From Clostridiales bacterium (GTDB taxonomy: Bacteria > Bacillota > Clostridia > Oscillospirales > CAG-272), in contig QALR01000018.1 in the NCBI GenBank assembly GCA_003150035.1, forward strand, positions 1 to 64,000: a stretch of DNA of 64,000 nucleotides. Direction: 5' to 3'. Below, piece after piece: positions 1 to 9,158 of this stretch. The notes under the pieces are model-generated. The model did not search any database. It was not told the DNA's origin and saw nothing but the letters and a program-made list of their open reading frames with translations. How positions within the stretch are numbered: position 1 is the stretch's first letter; every line of letters starts with the position of its first letter. A program made the position numbers and the translations under genes.

Positions 1-3
1 GAT

Positions 4-1080
4 GAATTGTCAACTTAAGTGCAACAGATAGAGAGATATTGGTCAAACAAATCTTGTGGTGTCTGGAAATGTAAAACTTTCTTGGGCCTGGCGTTTATAA
101 GCGCCAGGTTCTTTTTTAATGTTGCAGGGCTCACTCTCGAAAGGATTCTTCCCTTGGGATAAAATTCCCGTAGAAGTCCGTTCAAGTTCTCGTTTGTACC
201 TTTCTGCCAGGCGCAATACGGATCCGCAAAGTACATATCACAGTGCAAGGCCTTCTCTATTTCCCTCCAACAGGCAAACTCGCTGCCCCTGTCGCAGGTG
301 ATCGTCTTTACCGCCTCTTTGGGAAATTTGGAAAGTGCGTCTATAATGGCTTTGGCCATCGTTTCACCCTTTCTGTCAGGGATTTTAATTGCGATATAAT
401 ATCTTGTCTTTCTCTCCGCAAGCGTTGCAAAACACGCTTTGCTTTTCCCTTGCCCCGATACTACCGTGTCCGCTTCCCAATGCCCGAACTCTTTGCGGCT
501 ATATACGCTTTTATCCCGTTTGCGTATGCTTTTCCCCGTCGTGAACCTGCCGCCGTTCCCTAAGCGCTTGCGTGTTTTTCCTTTCCTCCGCAGGTTTTTC
601 AGGGTGGAACGCAGATATCTTTCGTCTATCCAACGGTAGATCGTCTTGAACGACGGCATCTTCATCCCGCGCGGGGTATTGGATATCTGTTCCGGCGACC
701 ATGTTTGAGATAACTTCTCGTCTATGTAATCCAACACCTCTTGTTTCCAGAACATTCCGCGGTGGCGGTAACTGTTGCGTAAGTCGCTTTTCTTTTGTGC
801 CGTATGCGGATAGTATCTGGGGATATCCCTGAAAAAGGTACAGTTCCGTCTCAATTCCCGAGATACAGAACTGACGTTCCTGCCCAAAAGCCTTGCTATT
901 TCCCGATAACTTTTCCCTTTGACATAATATTCTCGTAGACAACAGCGCTCTTCTATGGTAAAATGGTGATAGTTCATACAGATCTCCTTTGTAGTAAATT
1001 TTGTTTCGCAACTCTATTTTACCACAGATTTGTATGAACTCCTTTTTTATCTTCTTCTGTTGCACTTAATAGTATAATTC
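4..1080 (-). mobile_element. IS30-family insertion sequence, apparently complete
   Basis: A single transposase gene fills the element. The two ends form an imperfect inverted repeat of 24 bases, 19 of them matching, with the shared core TTAAGTGCAACAG (left end at 4-27, right end at 1057-1080). No target duplication can be confirmed because only three bases lie outside the left end. The element abuts a bidirectional terminator hairpin on its right side. Confidence 0.88.
15..977 (-). CDS. IS30 family transposase
   Basis: 320 residues, the usual length for IS30 transposases. The N-terminus has the IS30 helix-turn-helix (residues ~5-45, with the YREIARLLGRNVSSVSRELRR pattern in part). The C-terminal half holds the DDE catalytic core: HWEADTV (first Asp), ITCDRGSEF (second Asp) and NENLNGLLREFYPKG (the Glu region). 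It cuts and joins the element ends during transposition. The reading frame is unbroken, so the enzyme could be active. The start ATG at 975-977 is preceded by GGAG in AAGGAGATCTGT. Confidence 0.93.
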   Translation of the reverse strand: MNYHHFTIEERCCLREYYVKGKSYREIARLLGRNVSSVSRELRRNCTFFRDIPRYYPHTAQKKSDLRNSYRHRGMFWKQEVLDYIDEKLSQTWSPEQISNTPRGMKMPSFKTIYRWIDERYLRSTLKNLRRKGKTRKRLGNGGRFTTGKSIRKRDKSVYSRKEFGHWEADTVVSGQGKSKACFATLAERKTRYYIAIKIPDRKGETMAKAIIDALSKFPKEAVKTITCDRGSEFACWREIEKALHCDMYFADPYCAWQKGTNENLNGLLREFYPKGRILSRVSPATLKKNLALINARPKKVLHFQTPQDLFDQYLSICCT

Positions 1081-1092
1081 ACCCCTCTCAAT

Positions 1093-1123
1093 AAAAAAGC
1101 AAGGCTATAGGCCTTGCTTTTTT
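1093..1123. terminator. Bidirectional intrinsic terminator
   Basis: A perfect 13-bp stem (1093-1105 with 1111-1123) closes a 5-base loop, with A-run and T-run inside the stem ends. It lies just downstream of the minus-strand UroD-family gene and would also block transcription coming from the IS. Confidence 0.85.
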
Positions 1124-1131
1124 CCGGAAAT

Positions 1132-2142
1132 TTATTTACCTGCGTAAAAATCGCTCACCGCGCGGAAGAAGGAATCAATATTCTCCCACTTCGCCATCGG
1201 CGGAATGTCACAGCCGGAGGAGACGACAAAATTCGGATGCGCCGCACAGCATTTCTCCATCAGCTCCGTTGTTGCCTTGTAAATGGACTCCGGTGTTCCG
1301 CCGCGGAACTGTCCCGCCGGGTCTACATTGCCCATCACAACGACGTCGGACGGCATTTTTTCGAGCATTTCCTTCATGTCGACCGCGTTTCCGAAGTGAT
1401 AGGCCGCAGCGCCGGAGGAAACGATATCTTCCACAAGTCCCGGAACCGCGCCGCCGCAGTTGTGATAAATGACAAGGAATTCCTCGTCCTGAACGGCGTC
1501 CACGATTTCCCTCATATAAGGCGCCGCGAACTCATGCATCAGCGCAGGAGAAAGAAGTCCTGCAAGCGGCTCTGCGACAACGACGCCGCCCGCTCCCGTC
1601 GTCTTATATGCCCGAATATAATCGGTGAGAAACGCCGTCGCCTTTTTCAGCACCGTATGAACAAGGTCCGGCTCCTCGTAGCAGAGCACCATGATTTCCG
1701 ATACGTCAAGCAGTCTTCCGGCAAGGGAATACGGTCCGATAACGCCGGCAAAAACCGGACGGTCCGTAATGAGCTTGCACGCTCTGGCTATCGCCTCCAC
1801 ATAAATCCCCGTGCGCCCCGCGCCGACCGCAGGAACCGCCAATGCCTCGGCGTCCTCCTCGGTTTCCACGATTCTGCCAATGACCGTCGGCACCTCGTCG
1901 TCGCTGACCTTCACTGCAGAACCGAACGCCTCCGCCTCAACGGAAAGATCCATCATGCTGACGGAAGCCGCGCTGTCCACGCGGTCAGCAATCGCTTTCA
2001 TGCCCTGTGCCTGATAATCACTGCTCGAAATCAGCGTTTTCACGCTGATTCCCATCAGCTGCACCGACGGAAAGGACAAAACCGGCATCGCCTTTTTGAC
2101 GGGAGCCTCTCTCAGTGTATCCATCCATTTTTTCATATTCAT
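1132..2142 (-). CDS. Uroporphyrinogen decarboxylase-family (MtaA/CmuA-like) methyltransferase
   Basis: 336 residues with the UroD TIM-barrel pattern. The putative zinc site of the methyltransferase branch is visible: HNCGG (around residue 232) and a later Cys in SSGCDIPP (around residue 307). These residues and the absence of the classic HemE N-terminal RxPxWxMRQAG motif favour a methylcobamide:thiol/tetrahydrofolate methyltransferase over a heme enzyme. No corrinoid protein gene is adjacent, so its methyl donor is unknown. It has its own promoter and terminator and looks monocistronic. Family call is firm; substrate is unknown. Confidence 0.8.
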   Translation of the reverse strand: MNMKKWMDTLREAPVKKAMPVLSFPSVQLMGISVKTLISSSDYQAQGMKAIADRVDSAASVSMMDLSVEAEAFGSAVKVSDDEVPTVIGRIVETEEDAEALAVPAVGAGRTGIYVEAIARACKLITDRPVFAGVIGPYSLAGRLLDVSEIMVLCYEEPDLVHTVLKKATAFLTDYIRAYKTTGAGGVVVAEPLAGLLSPALMHEFAAPYMREIVDAVQDEEFLVIYHNCGGAVPGLVEDIVSSGAAAYHFGNAVDMKEMLEKMPSDVVVMGNVDPAGQFRGGTPESIYKATTELMEKCCAAHPNFVVSSGCDIPPMAKWENIDSFFRAVSDFYAGK

Positions 2143-2193
2143 AACGGGAAATCCTCCGCTTTCCTCTTAAAATTTTATCTTGAGTATGACACT

Positions 2194-2222
2194 ATTATAA
2201 CAAAGCCATAACACCAAAACAA
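2194..2222 (-). promoter_or_regulatory. Promoter of the UroD-family gene
   Basis: On the minus strand, TTGTTT (2217-2222), a 17-base spacer and a perfect TATAAT (2194-2199). The start codon lies about 50 bases downstream. Confidence 0.65.
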
Positions 2223-2251
2223 GGAAATAATCGCAGATTTTTGGTATTTTC

Positions 2252-4393
2252 TTATGATTTCTTGCCGCTCTCTCCCGCATCAAACGAAAAAGTGACCGTC
2301 TTTCCGGCGGAAATCGGATAGGTCTTTCCACGAAAAGAAAACACAGCGTCCGATTCTGAGAAAACCGTAAAGCGGGTCTGCTCCTCCGTACTTCGGCGTT
2401 CAACAGAAACCCGGCCGAAGCGGGTAAGCAAGCTTCCCTTTGCGGCAAGCGGAGTCGCAAGGTCGCAGGGATCAACGAACAAAATCCCGTTCTTTTCTCC
2501 GATTCCCAAAAGATGCCGGAACAGCGAACCCGTGCAGGCGCCGAACATATGGTGATTATGTGACGCCCAGCGCACGTTCCATCTCTCACAGAGCGTCGTT
2601 TCTCCGCGCGCCATCTGTCCGCCGAAAGAATTCGCATCCGTCGAGCAAAGGAGCCTCAGCGCCGTATCGCCGTACCCTGTTTCAAACAGAATACGAACCA
2701 AAACCTCCGTACCGAAAATGCCGGTATCAAACGCGGGGGCCGCTTCATATTTTGCGGCAAGGGAAGCCGCCATCTCCGCATCCCCGAGTCCGACATCCAG
2801 GGCAAAAGCGTCCGCGCCCTGCACGCCCCCGCAAAATGTATGACTTGTTTCATCGTAATAGGCGTCCTGAAGCGCAAGAGCCGCCGCTTTCCGTTTTTCG
2901 GAAAGCGTTTTTGTCTCTATTCCGAGCGCCGCCGCCATTTCCATCATTCGATCAAGACTTTTGATGAGAAAATAAGTATTGACAAACGGTGCCGGGAGCA
3001 TCACTTCCTCCGGCGTGCACCACTCGCCAAGGCACCAGCCGCCCTCCTCTTCGCACACAACAAGTCCGTTTTCCATATGGGACTCCATATAGTAAACCCA
3101 TTTTTCCATATTCGGATAAAACTTGCGCGCGGCATCTGGATTTCCGGTATGCCGGAACAGAAAATACGGTACCGTGACTATGGCGCAGCCCCAACCTCCG
3201 GGCCCGCCTCCGCCGCCGTAAAACGGTGCCGTGTGCTGAACGTGTCCTGTTTCGGGGTCCTGTCCGTCCGCGATATCGAAAAGCCATTTTTCGTACAAGG
3301 GTGCGGCGGAAAGCAGCGTCAGCGCCGTATCGCAGGTAAGCTGTCCATCGCCGGTATAGCCGAGCCTTTCTCTGTGCGGGCAGTCGGAAATGACGCCGGC
3401 GTGCATATTGGAAAGAAGACTGCGAATCGTCGCCGTATAAAGCCAATTCAAAACGGGGCGATCCGAGGAAAAGTCGGAAGAAGGCGGAATATCGCTGTGG
3501 ATGACGAGCACCTCCGGCGTCTCATGCGGTCCCGTGATCTCGAAATACCGGAAGCCGTGAAATACAAAATGCGGCTCGCACCGTCTTTCCACGCCATCCC
3601 CGATATAGCGGTCGGTCTGAACGATCTCCCCGGCCGAGCTTGTATACAGCGTACCGTCGCCGGAGATCCGTTCGGCATGGCGCACGACCGTCTCCGTACC
3701 GGCAGGACATGCCGGCATGACAAAGCGAACCACGCCTGACAGATTTTCTCCTGCGTCCCACACCGCTCGCGTATCATCCCGAAATACACACACCGGCGCG
3801 ATTTTTCGAATCATTTTGTCCGCAGGACACGCATCAAGGTAAAGCTCCCCGCCCGGCGCGTCCGCGGGAAGCGCCGGACGCCATGCACCGCACGCATGGG
3901 TGAAATCCTGCGTCTCCCCGACATAAAGATTGTTAGCAACGATGACGGTGTCACGCCATTCCAGCGTTTCATCGGAAACAATCTCTTTTCCGTCCGCCAT
4001 AAGACAGAAGGCAAGCTTCGGTTCCCCGTAAGAAAGCCTTCCCTCCGCTGTGCGCTCCGTTTGCCTGTACCACCCATTCCCAAGAAGAATTTCTATCCGG
4101 TTTTTCCCCGGCGCAAGATACCCGTCTAGCTTATACCGCCGATAATAGACCCGATAACGGAAGCGGTCCCGGGTCGGATACGCAAGCGTGGAAAGATCCC
4201 GCTCGCCATAGTCGGAGAAGGACGGCACAAAACGGTCGTCCGTCACCTTTTTCCCATTGATATAAAGCTCAAAAAAGCCTAGCCCGCAAATCTCAATAGC
4301 GGCGCTCCGCGGATTTTCCACCGCGATGCTTTTACGAAAAACAGGAACGGCGTCCGTCCCTGCCCGCACCCATTTCGCTCTATGAATCCCCAT
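2252..4393 (-). CDS. GH78 alpha-L-rhamnosidase-like glycoside hydrolase
   Basis: 713 residues. An N-terminal beta-rich carbohydrate-binding domain (INGKKVTDDRF, LLGNGWYRQ) leads into an (alpha/alpha)6-barrel with the GH78 signature DCPHRERLGYTGDGQ (around residue 340). A C-terminal HNHHMFG motif and a closing beta-sandwich follow. GH78 enzymes release terminal alpha-L-rhamnose from plant or bacterial polysaccharides. No signal peptide is seen, so it probably acts on imported oligosaccharides. Its ATG lies inside the last codons of the upstream GNAT gene (14-base overlap) and has a strong GGAGGAGGAGAGG site, indicating translational coupling. The specific substrate is not provable from sequence. 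Confidence 0.88.
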   Translation of the reverse strand: MGIHRAKWVRAGTDAVPVFRKSIAVENPRSAAIEICGLGFFELYINGKKVTDDRFVPSFSDYGERDLSTLAYPTRDRFRYRVYYRRYKLDGYLAPGKNRIEILLGNGWYRQTERTAEGRLSYGEPKLAFCLMADGKEIVSDETLEWRDTVIVANNLYVGETQDFTHACGAWRPALPADAPGGELYLDACPADKMIRKIAPVCVFRDDTRAVWDAGENLSGVVRFVMPACPAGTETVVRHAERISGDGTLYTSSAGEIVQTDRYIGDGVERRCEPHFVFHGFRYFEITGPHETPEVLVIHSDIPPSSDFSSDRPVLNWLYTATIRSLLSNMHAGVISDCPHRERLGYTGDGQLTCDTALTLLSAAPLYEKWLFDIADGQDPETGHVQHTAPFYGGGGGPGGWGCAIVTVPYFLFRHTGNPDAARKFYPNMEKWVYYMESHMENGLVVCEEEGGWCLGEWCTPEEVMLPAPFVNTYFLIKSLDRMMEMAAALGIETKTLSEKRKAAALALQDAYYDETSHTFCGGVQGADAFALDVGLGDAEMAASLAAKYEAAPAFDTGIFGTEVLVRILFETGYGDTALRLLCSTDANSFGGQMARGETTLCERWNVRWASHNHHMFGACTGSLFRHLLGIGEKNGILFVDPCDLATPLAAKGSLLTRFGRVSVERRSTEEQTRFTVFSESDAVFSFRGKTYPISAGKTVTFSFDAGESGKKS

Positions 4394-5036
4394 GCTCCTC
4401 TCCTCCTCCGTTTTTGGGCAGAACTATCTTTTCTTCCTCTCGGAAAGGCTGCTCCACCCAATGCTCCGGATATCGGTCCCAATAGCCCATATAAGTCAAA
4501 TCGCCTTTCACAAAATCGATCTGATACATCCGAAAAATAACGGAAACGTCTTTTGGCTGCCACAGTTCCCGATAGGAATAACGGTAAGTCATCCCAAGCT
4601 TTTTCATGACCGCGCCGCTTGCCGGATTCTTCACGTCGTGCGTTGCCGTAAGGTAAGGAACGCCTGCTTTTCTTAACTGCTCCATCACGGCACGCGCCGC
4701 CTCCGTCATAAGACCATATCCCCAGAATTCCCGTCGCAGGGCATATCCAAAATCATGGCTCTCGTCGGCTCCGACGCTGACATAGCCGATCGGGATGTCA
4801 GTCTCACCAAGACAGACGGCAACAAACCCGCCTTTTGCACCCAATATTCTCTCCCGCAGAAAAGACACTGCCCCCTTCTTTGTTTCGCAGGGAAACCATG
4901 GCAGAAACCGATTCGTTTCCCTGTCGGAGAGAATCGCAAATACGGCATCCGTATCCGTTTCGGTAAACGGACGCAGACGCAGCCGATCTGTTTTCGTATC
5001 TGGGTAAGAATGAAAGAAGTCCTTTATATCTATCAT
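4380..5036 (-). CDS. GNAT-family N-acetyltransferase (RimJ/RimL type)
   Basis: 218 residues from the ATG at 5034-5036. The N-terminus TDRLRLRPFTETD is typical of RimJ/RimL-like GNATs. The acetyl-CoA loop region reads FGYALRREFWGYGLMTEA, and the NPASGAVMKKLGM motif follows. The open frame continues further upstream, but that extension lacks family similarity. GGAG lies 13 bases before the chosen start, which is a weak placement. The gene is co-transcribed with, and overlaps, the GH78 gene. The acetyl acceptor is unknown. Confidence 0.85.
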   Translation of the reverse strand: MIDIKDFFHSYPDTKTDRLRLRPFTETDTDAVFAILSDRETNRFLPWFPCETKKGAVSFLRERILGAKGGFVAVCLGETDIPIGYVSVGADESHDFGYALRREFWGYGLMTEAARAVMEQLRKAGVPYLTATHDVKNPASGAVMKKLGMTYRYSYRELWQPKDVSVIFRMYQIDFVKGDLTYMGYWDRYPEHWVEQPFREEEKIVLPKNGGGEEHGDS

Positions 5037-5265
5037 AAAACACAGCACACTCCAAAGACAATGCGAAAACACGCATTGCTTCCCATACTCTTTTTTGCCA
5101 CATCTGTCGCCGCAGGCGGTCAAACCGGCCGACGTTTCCTCAACCATACATCCATCTCTCAAGCGAAATATTTTAACAAAGCCATGTCCACCGGCATTCC
5201 AGATTCCGCGGCAGGCAGATTTCTGGCAAACAGCTCTGCCGCTTGCCATCTATCGGCCCACCGAT

Positions 5266-5341
5266 ATTCTATCATATATGATAAAAAAAGTAAACAAAAA
5301 CCCCCTTTGATGTTGACTTCTTTTTCGTCCTGTGATACGAT
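5266..5341. promoter_or_regulatory. Divergent promoters with a palindromic operator candidate
   Basis: The rightward promoter for GH2 is TTGACT (5313-5318), 17 bases, TACGAT (5336-5341). The leftward promoter for GNAT-GH78 is TTTACT (5289-5294 on the minus strand), 17 bases, TAGAAT (5266-5271). A perfect 14-base palindrome, TATCATATATGATA (5270-5283), fills most of the leftward spacer and is well placed for a repressor. The leftward transcript would have a ~220-base untranslated leader (5037-5258) in which I see no convincing gene. Confidence 0.6.
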
Positions 5342-5372
5342 AAAGCCAAATCTTTTTCTGAAAGGAATTTTC

Positions 5373-7103
5373 ATGATGGCACGAGATACGTATCCCCGTC
5401 CCGAGCTTGTGCGGGAAAACTTTACAAATCTTTGCGGGCAGTGGGAATTTGAATTCGATTTCGGACGTTCCGGCAGAGAGCGCGGACTTCCGCAAAAAAG
5501 CCACCTTGAGAGAACGATTCACGTTCCGTTTTGTCCGGAAAGCAAGCTTTCCGGCATTGGGTATCGGGACTTTATCGGCGCTTGCTGGTACCGAAGAACG
5601 CTGACGCTTACGCCCGAGGCGGGACAGCGCGTCCTGCTTCATTTTGAAGCGGCATACCACACGACCGAGGTCTACCTAAACGGCGTGTCGGTTGGAGTCC
5701 ACCGCGGCGGCTATACGCCTTTTTGCTTCGACATCACGGAACATTTGAGGACCGGAGAAAACGTGATTACGGTATGCTGCGAGGGAGATCCCCGCAGTCC
5801 CCTTGAACCATCCGGCAAGCAAAGCGACCGCCTCATGTCCTACGGATGCATGTACACCCGGTGCACCGGCATCTACGCGCCGGTGTGGCTCGAGGTTGTG
5901 CCCGATACCTATCTTGCGTCCGTGAAGCTTGACCCGGACCCCGATAACAGCCGTCTGTTCCTCACGCTTACGTTCTGCGGGAACGCAGAGAAAACCGTTT
6001 CGCTCGAAGCCTCCCTGTACGGCAGAAAAGTGGGGGCTGTGACGGCAAAAACGACACAGCAAACGCTGAAAACCGTTATCGATCTCGAAACCCTCTCCCT
6101 TTGGTCGCCGGAATCGCCCACCCTCTATGACCTTGACATACAGGTTTCGGCGGGAAGTGGAATGGATAAGGTTCGATCCTATTTTGGCATGCGAAAGGTC
6201 GAGCTCGACGGCGTCTGCCTGAGAATTAACGGCAAACGCGTCTTTCAACGGCTCGTGCTCGATCAGGGCTATTATCCGGACGGCATCTATACCGCGCCGG
6301 ACGACGATGCGTTTCGCCGCGATATCGAGCTTGCCAAGCGTCTCGGCTTTAACGGTGCAAGGCTGCACGAACGGGTTTTTGACAGGCGCTTTCTCTACGA
6401 GGCGGACAGACTTGGCTATCTGGTCTGGGGCGAATACGCAAATTGGGGCTTCGACCATACAAACAGCGGCAATCTGGGAATCTATCTGTCGGAATGGGTG
6501 GAAGCCGTCTCACGCGACTACAATCACCCCGCGCTCATCGGTTGGTGCCCCTTCAATGAAACATGGGACAGGGATGGCAGGAAGCAGGACGACTCGCTTC
6601 TGAGAGAGGTTTACAGGGAAACCAAAAGGCTGGATCCGATGCGCCCCGTTATCGATACGAGCGGGAATTATCATGTCGTAACGGATATCTATGACGTTCA
6701 CGACTATTGTCAGGACATCGACGCTTACCACAGGCGATATGACAGATTCGAGGATGGTGAGGTCTTCGAAAACCGGCCCGGCAGGCAAACCTACAACGGG
6801 CAGCCGTACATGGTCAGCGAATACGGCGGCATTCGGTGGTCGGATGACGAGGCAAGCTGGGGATACGGCGATACGCCGAAATCGATAGAAGATTTTGTGG
6901 GTCGCTATGTTTCTATGATAGAAATTCTGATGAGCAATCCCCGCATCTGCGGCGTCTGCTATACACAGCTTTACGATGTAGAGCAAGAGCAGAACGGGCT
7001 TTATCGCTTCGACCGAACGCCGAAATTTGACGAGAATGTCATGGCGAGACTCGCCGCCGCCATGCAAAAGCAAGCCGCTGTTGAAGAGATACCGGACGCA
7101 TAA
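5373..7103 (+). CDS. GH2 family glycoside hydrolase (beta-glucuronidase/galactosidase superfamily)
   Basis: 576 residues from ATG 5373, seven bases after AAAGGA. It has the GH2 order: an N-terminal sugar-binding jelly roll (NLCGQWEFEFDF; WYRRTLTL; YLNGVSVGVHRGGYTPF), an immunoglobulin-like domain, and a TIM barrel. The acid/base Glu is in WCPFNETWD (around residue 390) and the nucleophile Glu in SEYGG (around residue 480). The length and lack of signal peptide fit a cytoplasmic enzyme that processes short glycans. The divergent layout with GH78 suggests shared control of one glycan. Exact sugar specificity cannot be read from the sequence. Confidence 0.88.
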   Translation: MMARDTYPRPELVRENFTNLCGQWEFEFDFGRSGRERGLPQKSHLERTIHVPFCPESKLSGIGYRDFIGACWYRRTLTLTPEAGQRVLLHFEAAYHTTEVYLNGVSVGVHRGGYTPFCFDITEHLRTGENVITVCCEGDPRSPLEPSGKQSDRLMSYGCMYTRCTGIYAPVWLEVVPDTYLASVKLDPDPDNSRLFLTLTFCGNAEKTVSLEASLYGRKVGAVTAKTTQQTLKTVIDLETLSLWSPESPTLYDLDIQVSAGSGMDKVRSYFGMRKVELDGVCLRINGKRVFQRLVLDQGYYPDGIYTAPDDDAFRRDIELAKRLGFNGARLHERVFDRRFLYEADRLGYLVWGEYANWGFDHTNSGNLGIYLSEWVEAVSRDYNHPALIGWCPFNETWDRDGRKQDDSLLREVYRETKRLDPMRPVIDTSGNYHVVTDIYDVHDYCQDIDAYHRRYDRFEDGEVFENRPGRQTYNGQPYMVSEYGGIRWSDDEASWGYGDTPKSIEDFVGRYVSMIEILMSNPRICGVCYTQLYDVEQEQNGLYRFDRTPKFDENVMARLAAAMQKQAAVEEIPDA

Positions 7104-7117
7104 TCTCATAAAAAGTA

Positions 7118-7149
7118 CCGCAGCTGCCGGTATCTCCCGGCAGCTGCGG
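7118..7149. terminator. Convergent bidirectional terminator
   Basis: A perfect 13-bp GC-rich stem (7118-7130 with 7137-7149) with a 6-base loop sits between the convergent GH2 and alr genes. Confidence 0.8.
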
Positions 7150-7160
7150 CATTTCTTTAT

Positions 7161-8354
7161 TCAGGTTGACTCAAACACAGACATATCCTCAGCTTCAAGA
7201 TAAGAGATAGTCCGGCACGGAGCTCCGCCGCGGAAATAGACGCGCGGCACGCGGCGGGAGACGCCGCATACCCATTCATAGGAGAAAGAGCACGCCATGT
7301 CCGCGACCTCCTCCACGGAGATCCGCTCGTCGCCGTCCACACCGACCAAAACGACCTTGTCCTCAACCTTTGCTTCCGGCACAGCGGACACGTCCACCAT
7401 CATCTGATCCATACAAATCCTGCCAAGGATCGGACATCGCCTGCCGTGGACAAGCACCTCTCCCTTTCCTGACAGCGCGCGCGGATAACCGTCCGCATAA
7501 CCGACAGGTATGGTCGCCACCCGAATCGTATGATCGGTCACATACGTTGCGCCGTAGCTGATACTATGATGCGGCGCCAAGGTTTTGATATGGGAAATAT
7601 GCGAAATCAGCTCCATAGCGGGGTGCAGAGGGAAATGTTCTCCAAGCTCCGCCCGAACAGTCTGCGACGGATACAAGCCGTAAATCACAATGCCGGCGCG
7701 CACCATATCGTCATACCGGTCAAACTCCAAAATGCCCGCGCTGTTGTCAAGATGTTTCACAGGGAGAAAAATTCCGCGCGCCGCAAGCATCGAAAGAAAG
7801 CGGTCAAATTCGGCGCGCTGCTCGAGGGACAGTGTTTTATCCGCTTCATCCGCCGTCGCAAAATGACTGAATATGCCCTCTGCCTCAATGCCCGGTAGTC
7901 TTGCCGCCTCAGCGACTTCATCCGCGCTTCTCTCGCTTACCTCCCAACCGATGCGCGACATACCCGTATCGACCGCGAAATGTACACGCGCGCGCTTTCC
8001 CCGCTCCACTGCAAGCGCAGAGAGCATCCGAATACGGTCCGGCTGAAAAACGGTAAGCGTGATATCATAATCCAGCGCCTTCTCATAGAGAGCAGGCGAC
8101 GTATAGCCAAGAATGAGAATCGGACGCCGGATTCCGCTTCGGCGAAGCTCGACGGCTTCCTTCATCTCAGCAACGGCAAAATAGTCCGCAAAAGACTCAA
8201 AGGTATGAGCGAGAACGACCGCCCCGTGTCCATAGGCATCCGCCTTGACGACAAGCGCAAGCTTCGTTGCTGCCGGGATTTTCTCCCGAATGAGGCGGAT
8301 GTTATGTTCTACCGCATCCAAATCGATTTTTGCAAATACTCTTTCGTAATTCAT
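7161..8354 (-). CDS. alr: Alanine racemase
   Basis: 397 residues. The PLP-binding lysine lies in ALVVKADAYGHGA (around residue 36) and the second catalytic base Tyr in SISYGATYV (around residue 260). The start at MNYERVFAKIDLDAVEHN matches the family N-terminus; the frame upstream of it is unrelated. It interconverts L- and D-alanine in the cytoplasm. As the last gene of the D-amino-acid operon, 8 bases after pxpA, it would supply D-alanine as amino donor for the transaminase encoded first in the operon, besides feeding peptidoglycan. Whether it also racemizes other amino acids is open. Confidence 0.95.
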   Translation of the reverse strand: MNYERVFAKIDLDAVEHNIRLIREKIPAATKLALVVKADAYGHGAVVLAHTFESFADYFAVAEMKEAVELRRSGIRRPILILGYTSPALYEKALDYDITLTVFQPDRIRMLSALAVERGKRARVHFAVDTGMSRIGWEVSERSADEVAEAARLPGIEAEGIFSHFATADEADKTLSLEQRAEFDRFLSMLAARGIFLPVKHLDNSAGILEFDRYDDMVRAGIVIYGLYPSQTVRAELGEHFPLHPAMELISHISHIKTLAPHHSISYGATYVTDHTIRVATIPVGYADGYPRALSGKGEVLVHGRRCPILGRICMDQMMVDVSAVPEAKVEDKVVLVGVDGDERISVEEVADMACSFSYEWVCGVSRRVPRVYFRGGAPCRTISYLEAEDMSVFEST

Positions 8355-8362
8355 AGGCGGCC

Positions 8363-9133
8363 TCAGGAAATGATTTCGGCAAGGGGAGCCACGGCAATTC
8401 CGGCAGCCGCAAAGGACTCTCTCAACCGTTTTGCAAAGGAAAGCGCGTGAGATCCGTCTCCGTGAAGACAAACGGAATCCGCCGCTATCTCGATGTCCGT
8501 GCCGTCTATGGCGCGGACCTTTTTCTCTGCTATCATGCGAACCACACGGGCAGCGCACTCACTCTCGTCCGCAATCACCGCCCCGGGCATCCCTCTGGGA
8601 ACCAGAGAGCCATCCGGCATATAAGCACGGTCGGCAAAGACCTCCTTTGCCGCACGAAGCCCTTTTTTCGCCGCTGCCTCTATCATGGCGGAACCGGACA
8701 GCGCCAGCAGAATCAGCGTTTCGTCCACCTCGGCAACCCCTTCGCATATCGCCTCGGCAAGACGCATGTCCTTTCCTGCCATGTTATAAAGCGCGCCGTG
8801 CGGCTTGACATGAGAGAGTCTGCCTCCCGCTGCTTTGGCAAAGGCGGCAAGCGCCCCCACCTGATACTGCACATACGCCTTCGCTTCCGCGGGAGAAACG
8901 TTCATATTCCGTCTCCCAAACCCGAGAAGGTCGGGGAACCCGGGATGAGCGCCGATGGCAACGCCGGCGTCTCCCGCCAGCTTCACGGTCCTCTCCATCG
9001 TCAAAGGATCAGACGCATGGAAGCCGCAGGCAATATTGGCAGATGTGACAAACGGGAGAATCTTCTCGTCCATACCGAGAGAATAAACCCCGAAGCTCTC
9101 TCCGAGATCGCAGTTCAGATCGATTTTTAGCAT
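8363..9133 (-). CDS. pxpA: 5-oxoprolinase subunit PxpA (LamB/YcsF family)
   Basis: 256 residues. It shows the LamB/YcsF hallmarks KIDLNCDLGESFG at the N-terminus, ANIACGFHASDP, IGAHPGFPDLLGFGRR, and VKPHGALYN. PxpA works with PxpB and PxpC to open 5-oxoproline to glutamate using ATP. The start MLKIDLN is chosen because GGAGGG lies five bases upstream; a GTG-type extension of four residues is possible. It lies between the DUF1445 gene and alr in a single transcription unit. Confidence 0.93.
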   Translation of the reverse strand: MLKIDLNCDLGESFGVYSLGMDEKILPFVTSANIACGFHASDPLTMERTVKLAGDAGVAIGAHPGFPDLLGFGRRNMNVSPAEAKAYVQYQVGALAAFAKAAGGRLSHVKPHGALYNMAGKDMRLAEAICEGVAEVDETLILLALSGSAMIEAAAKKGLRAAKEVFADRAYMPDGSLVPRGMPGAVIADESECAARVVRMIAEKKVRAIDGTDIEIAADSVCLHGDGSHALSFAKRLRESFAAAGIAVAPLAEIIS

Positions 9134-9158
9134 AGTACCCTCCAAAGCTTGGCGGCGC

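Noticed and set aside
511..1065. Second open frame in the IS30 element
   Set aside because: It overlaps the transposase on the same strand in another frame and has no family motif; IS30 needs one gene.
2840..3739. Long plus-strand frame in the GH78 gene
   Set aside because: Antisense shadow of a well-supported GH78 coding frame.
4755..5372. N-terminal extension of the GH2 frame
   Set aside because: The extension is antisense to the GNAT gene and upstream of the promoter; GH2 homology starts at 5373.
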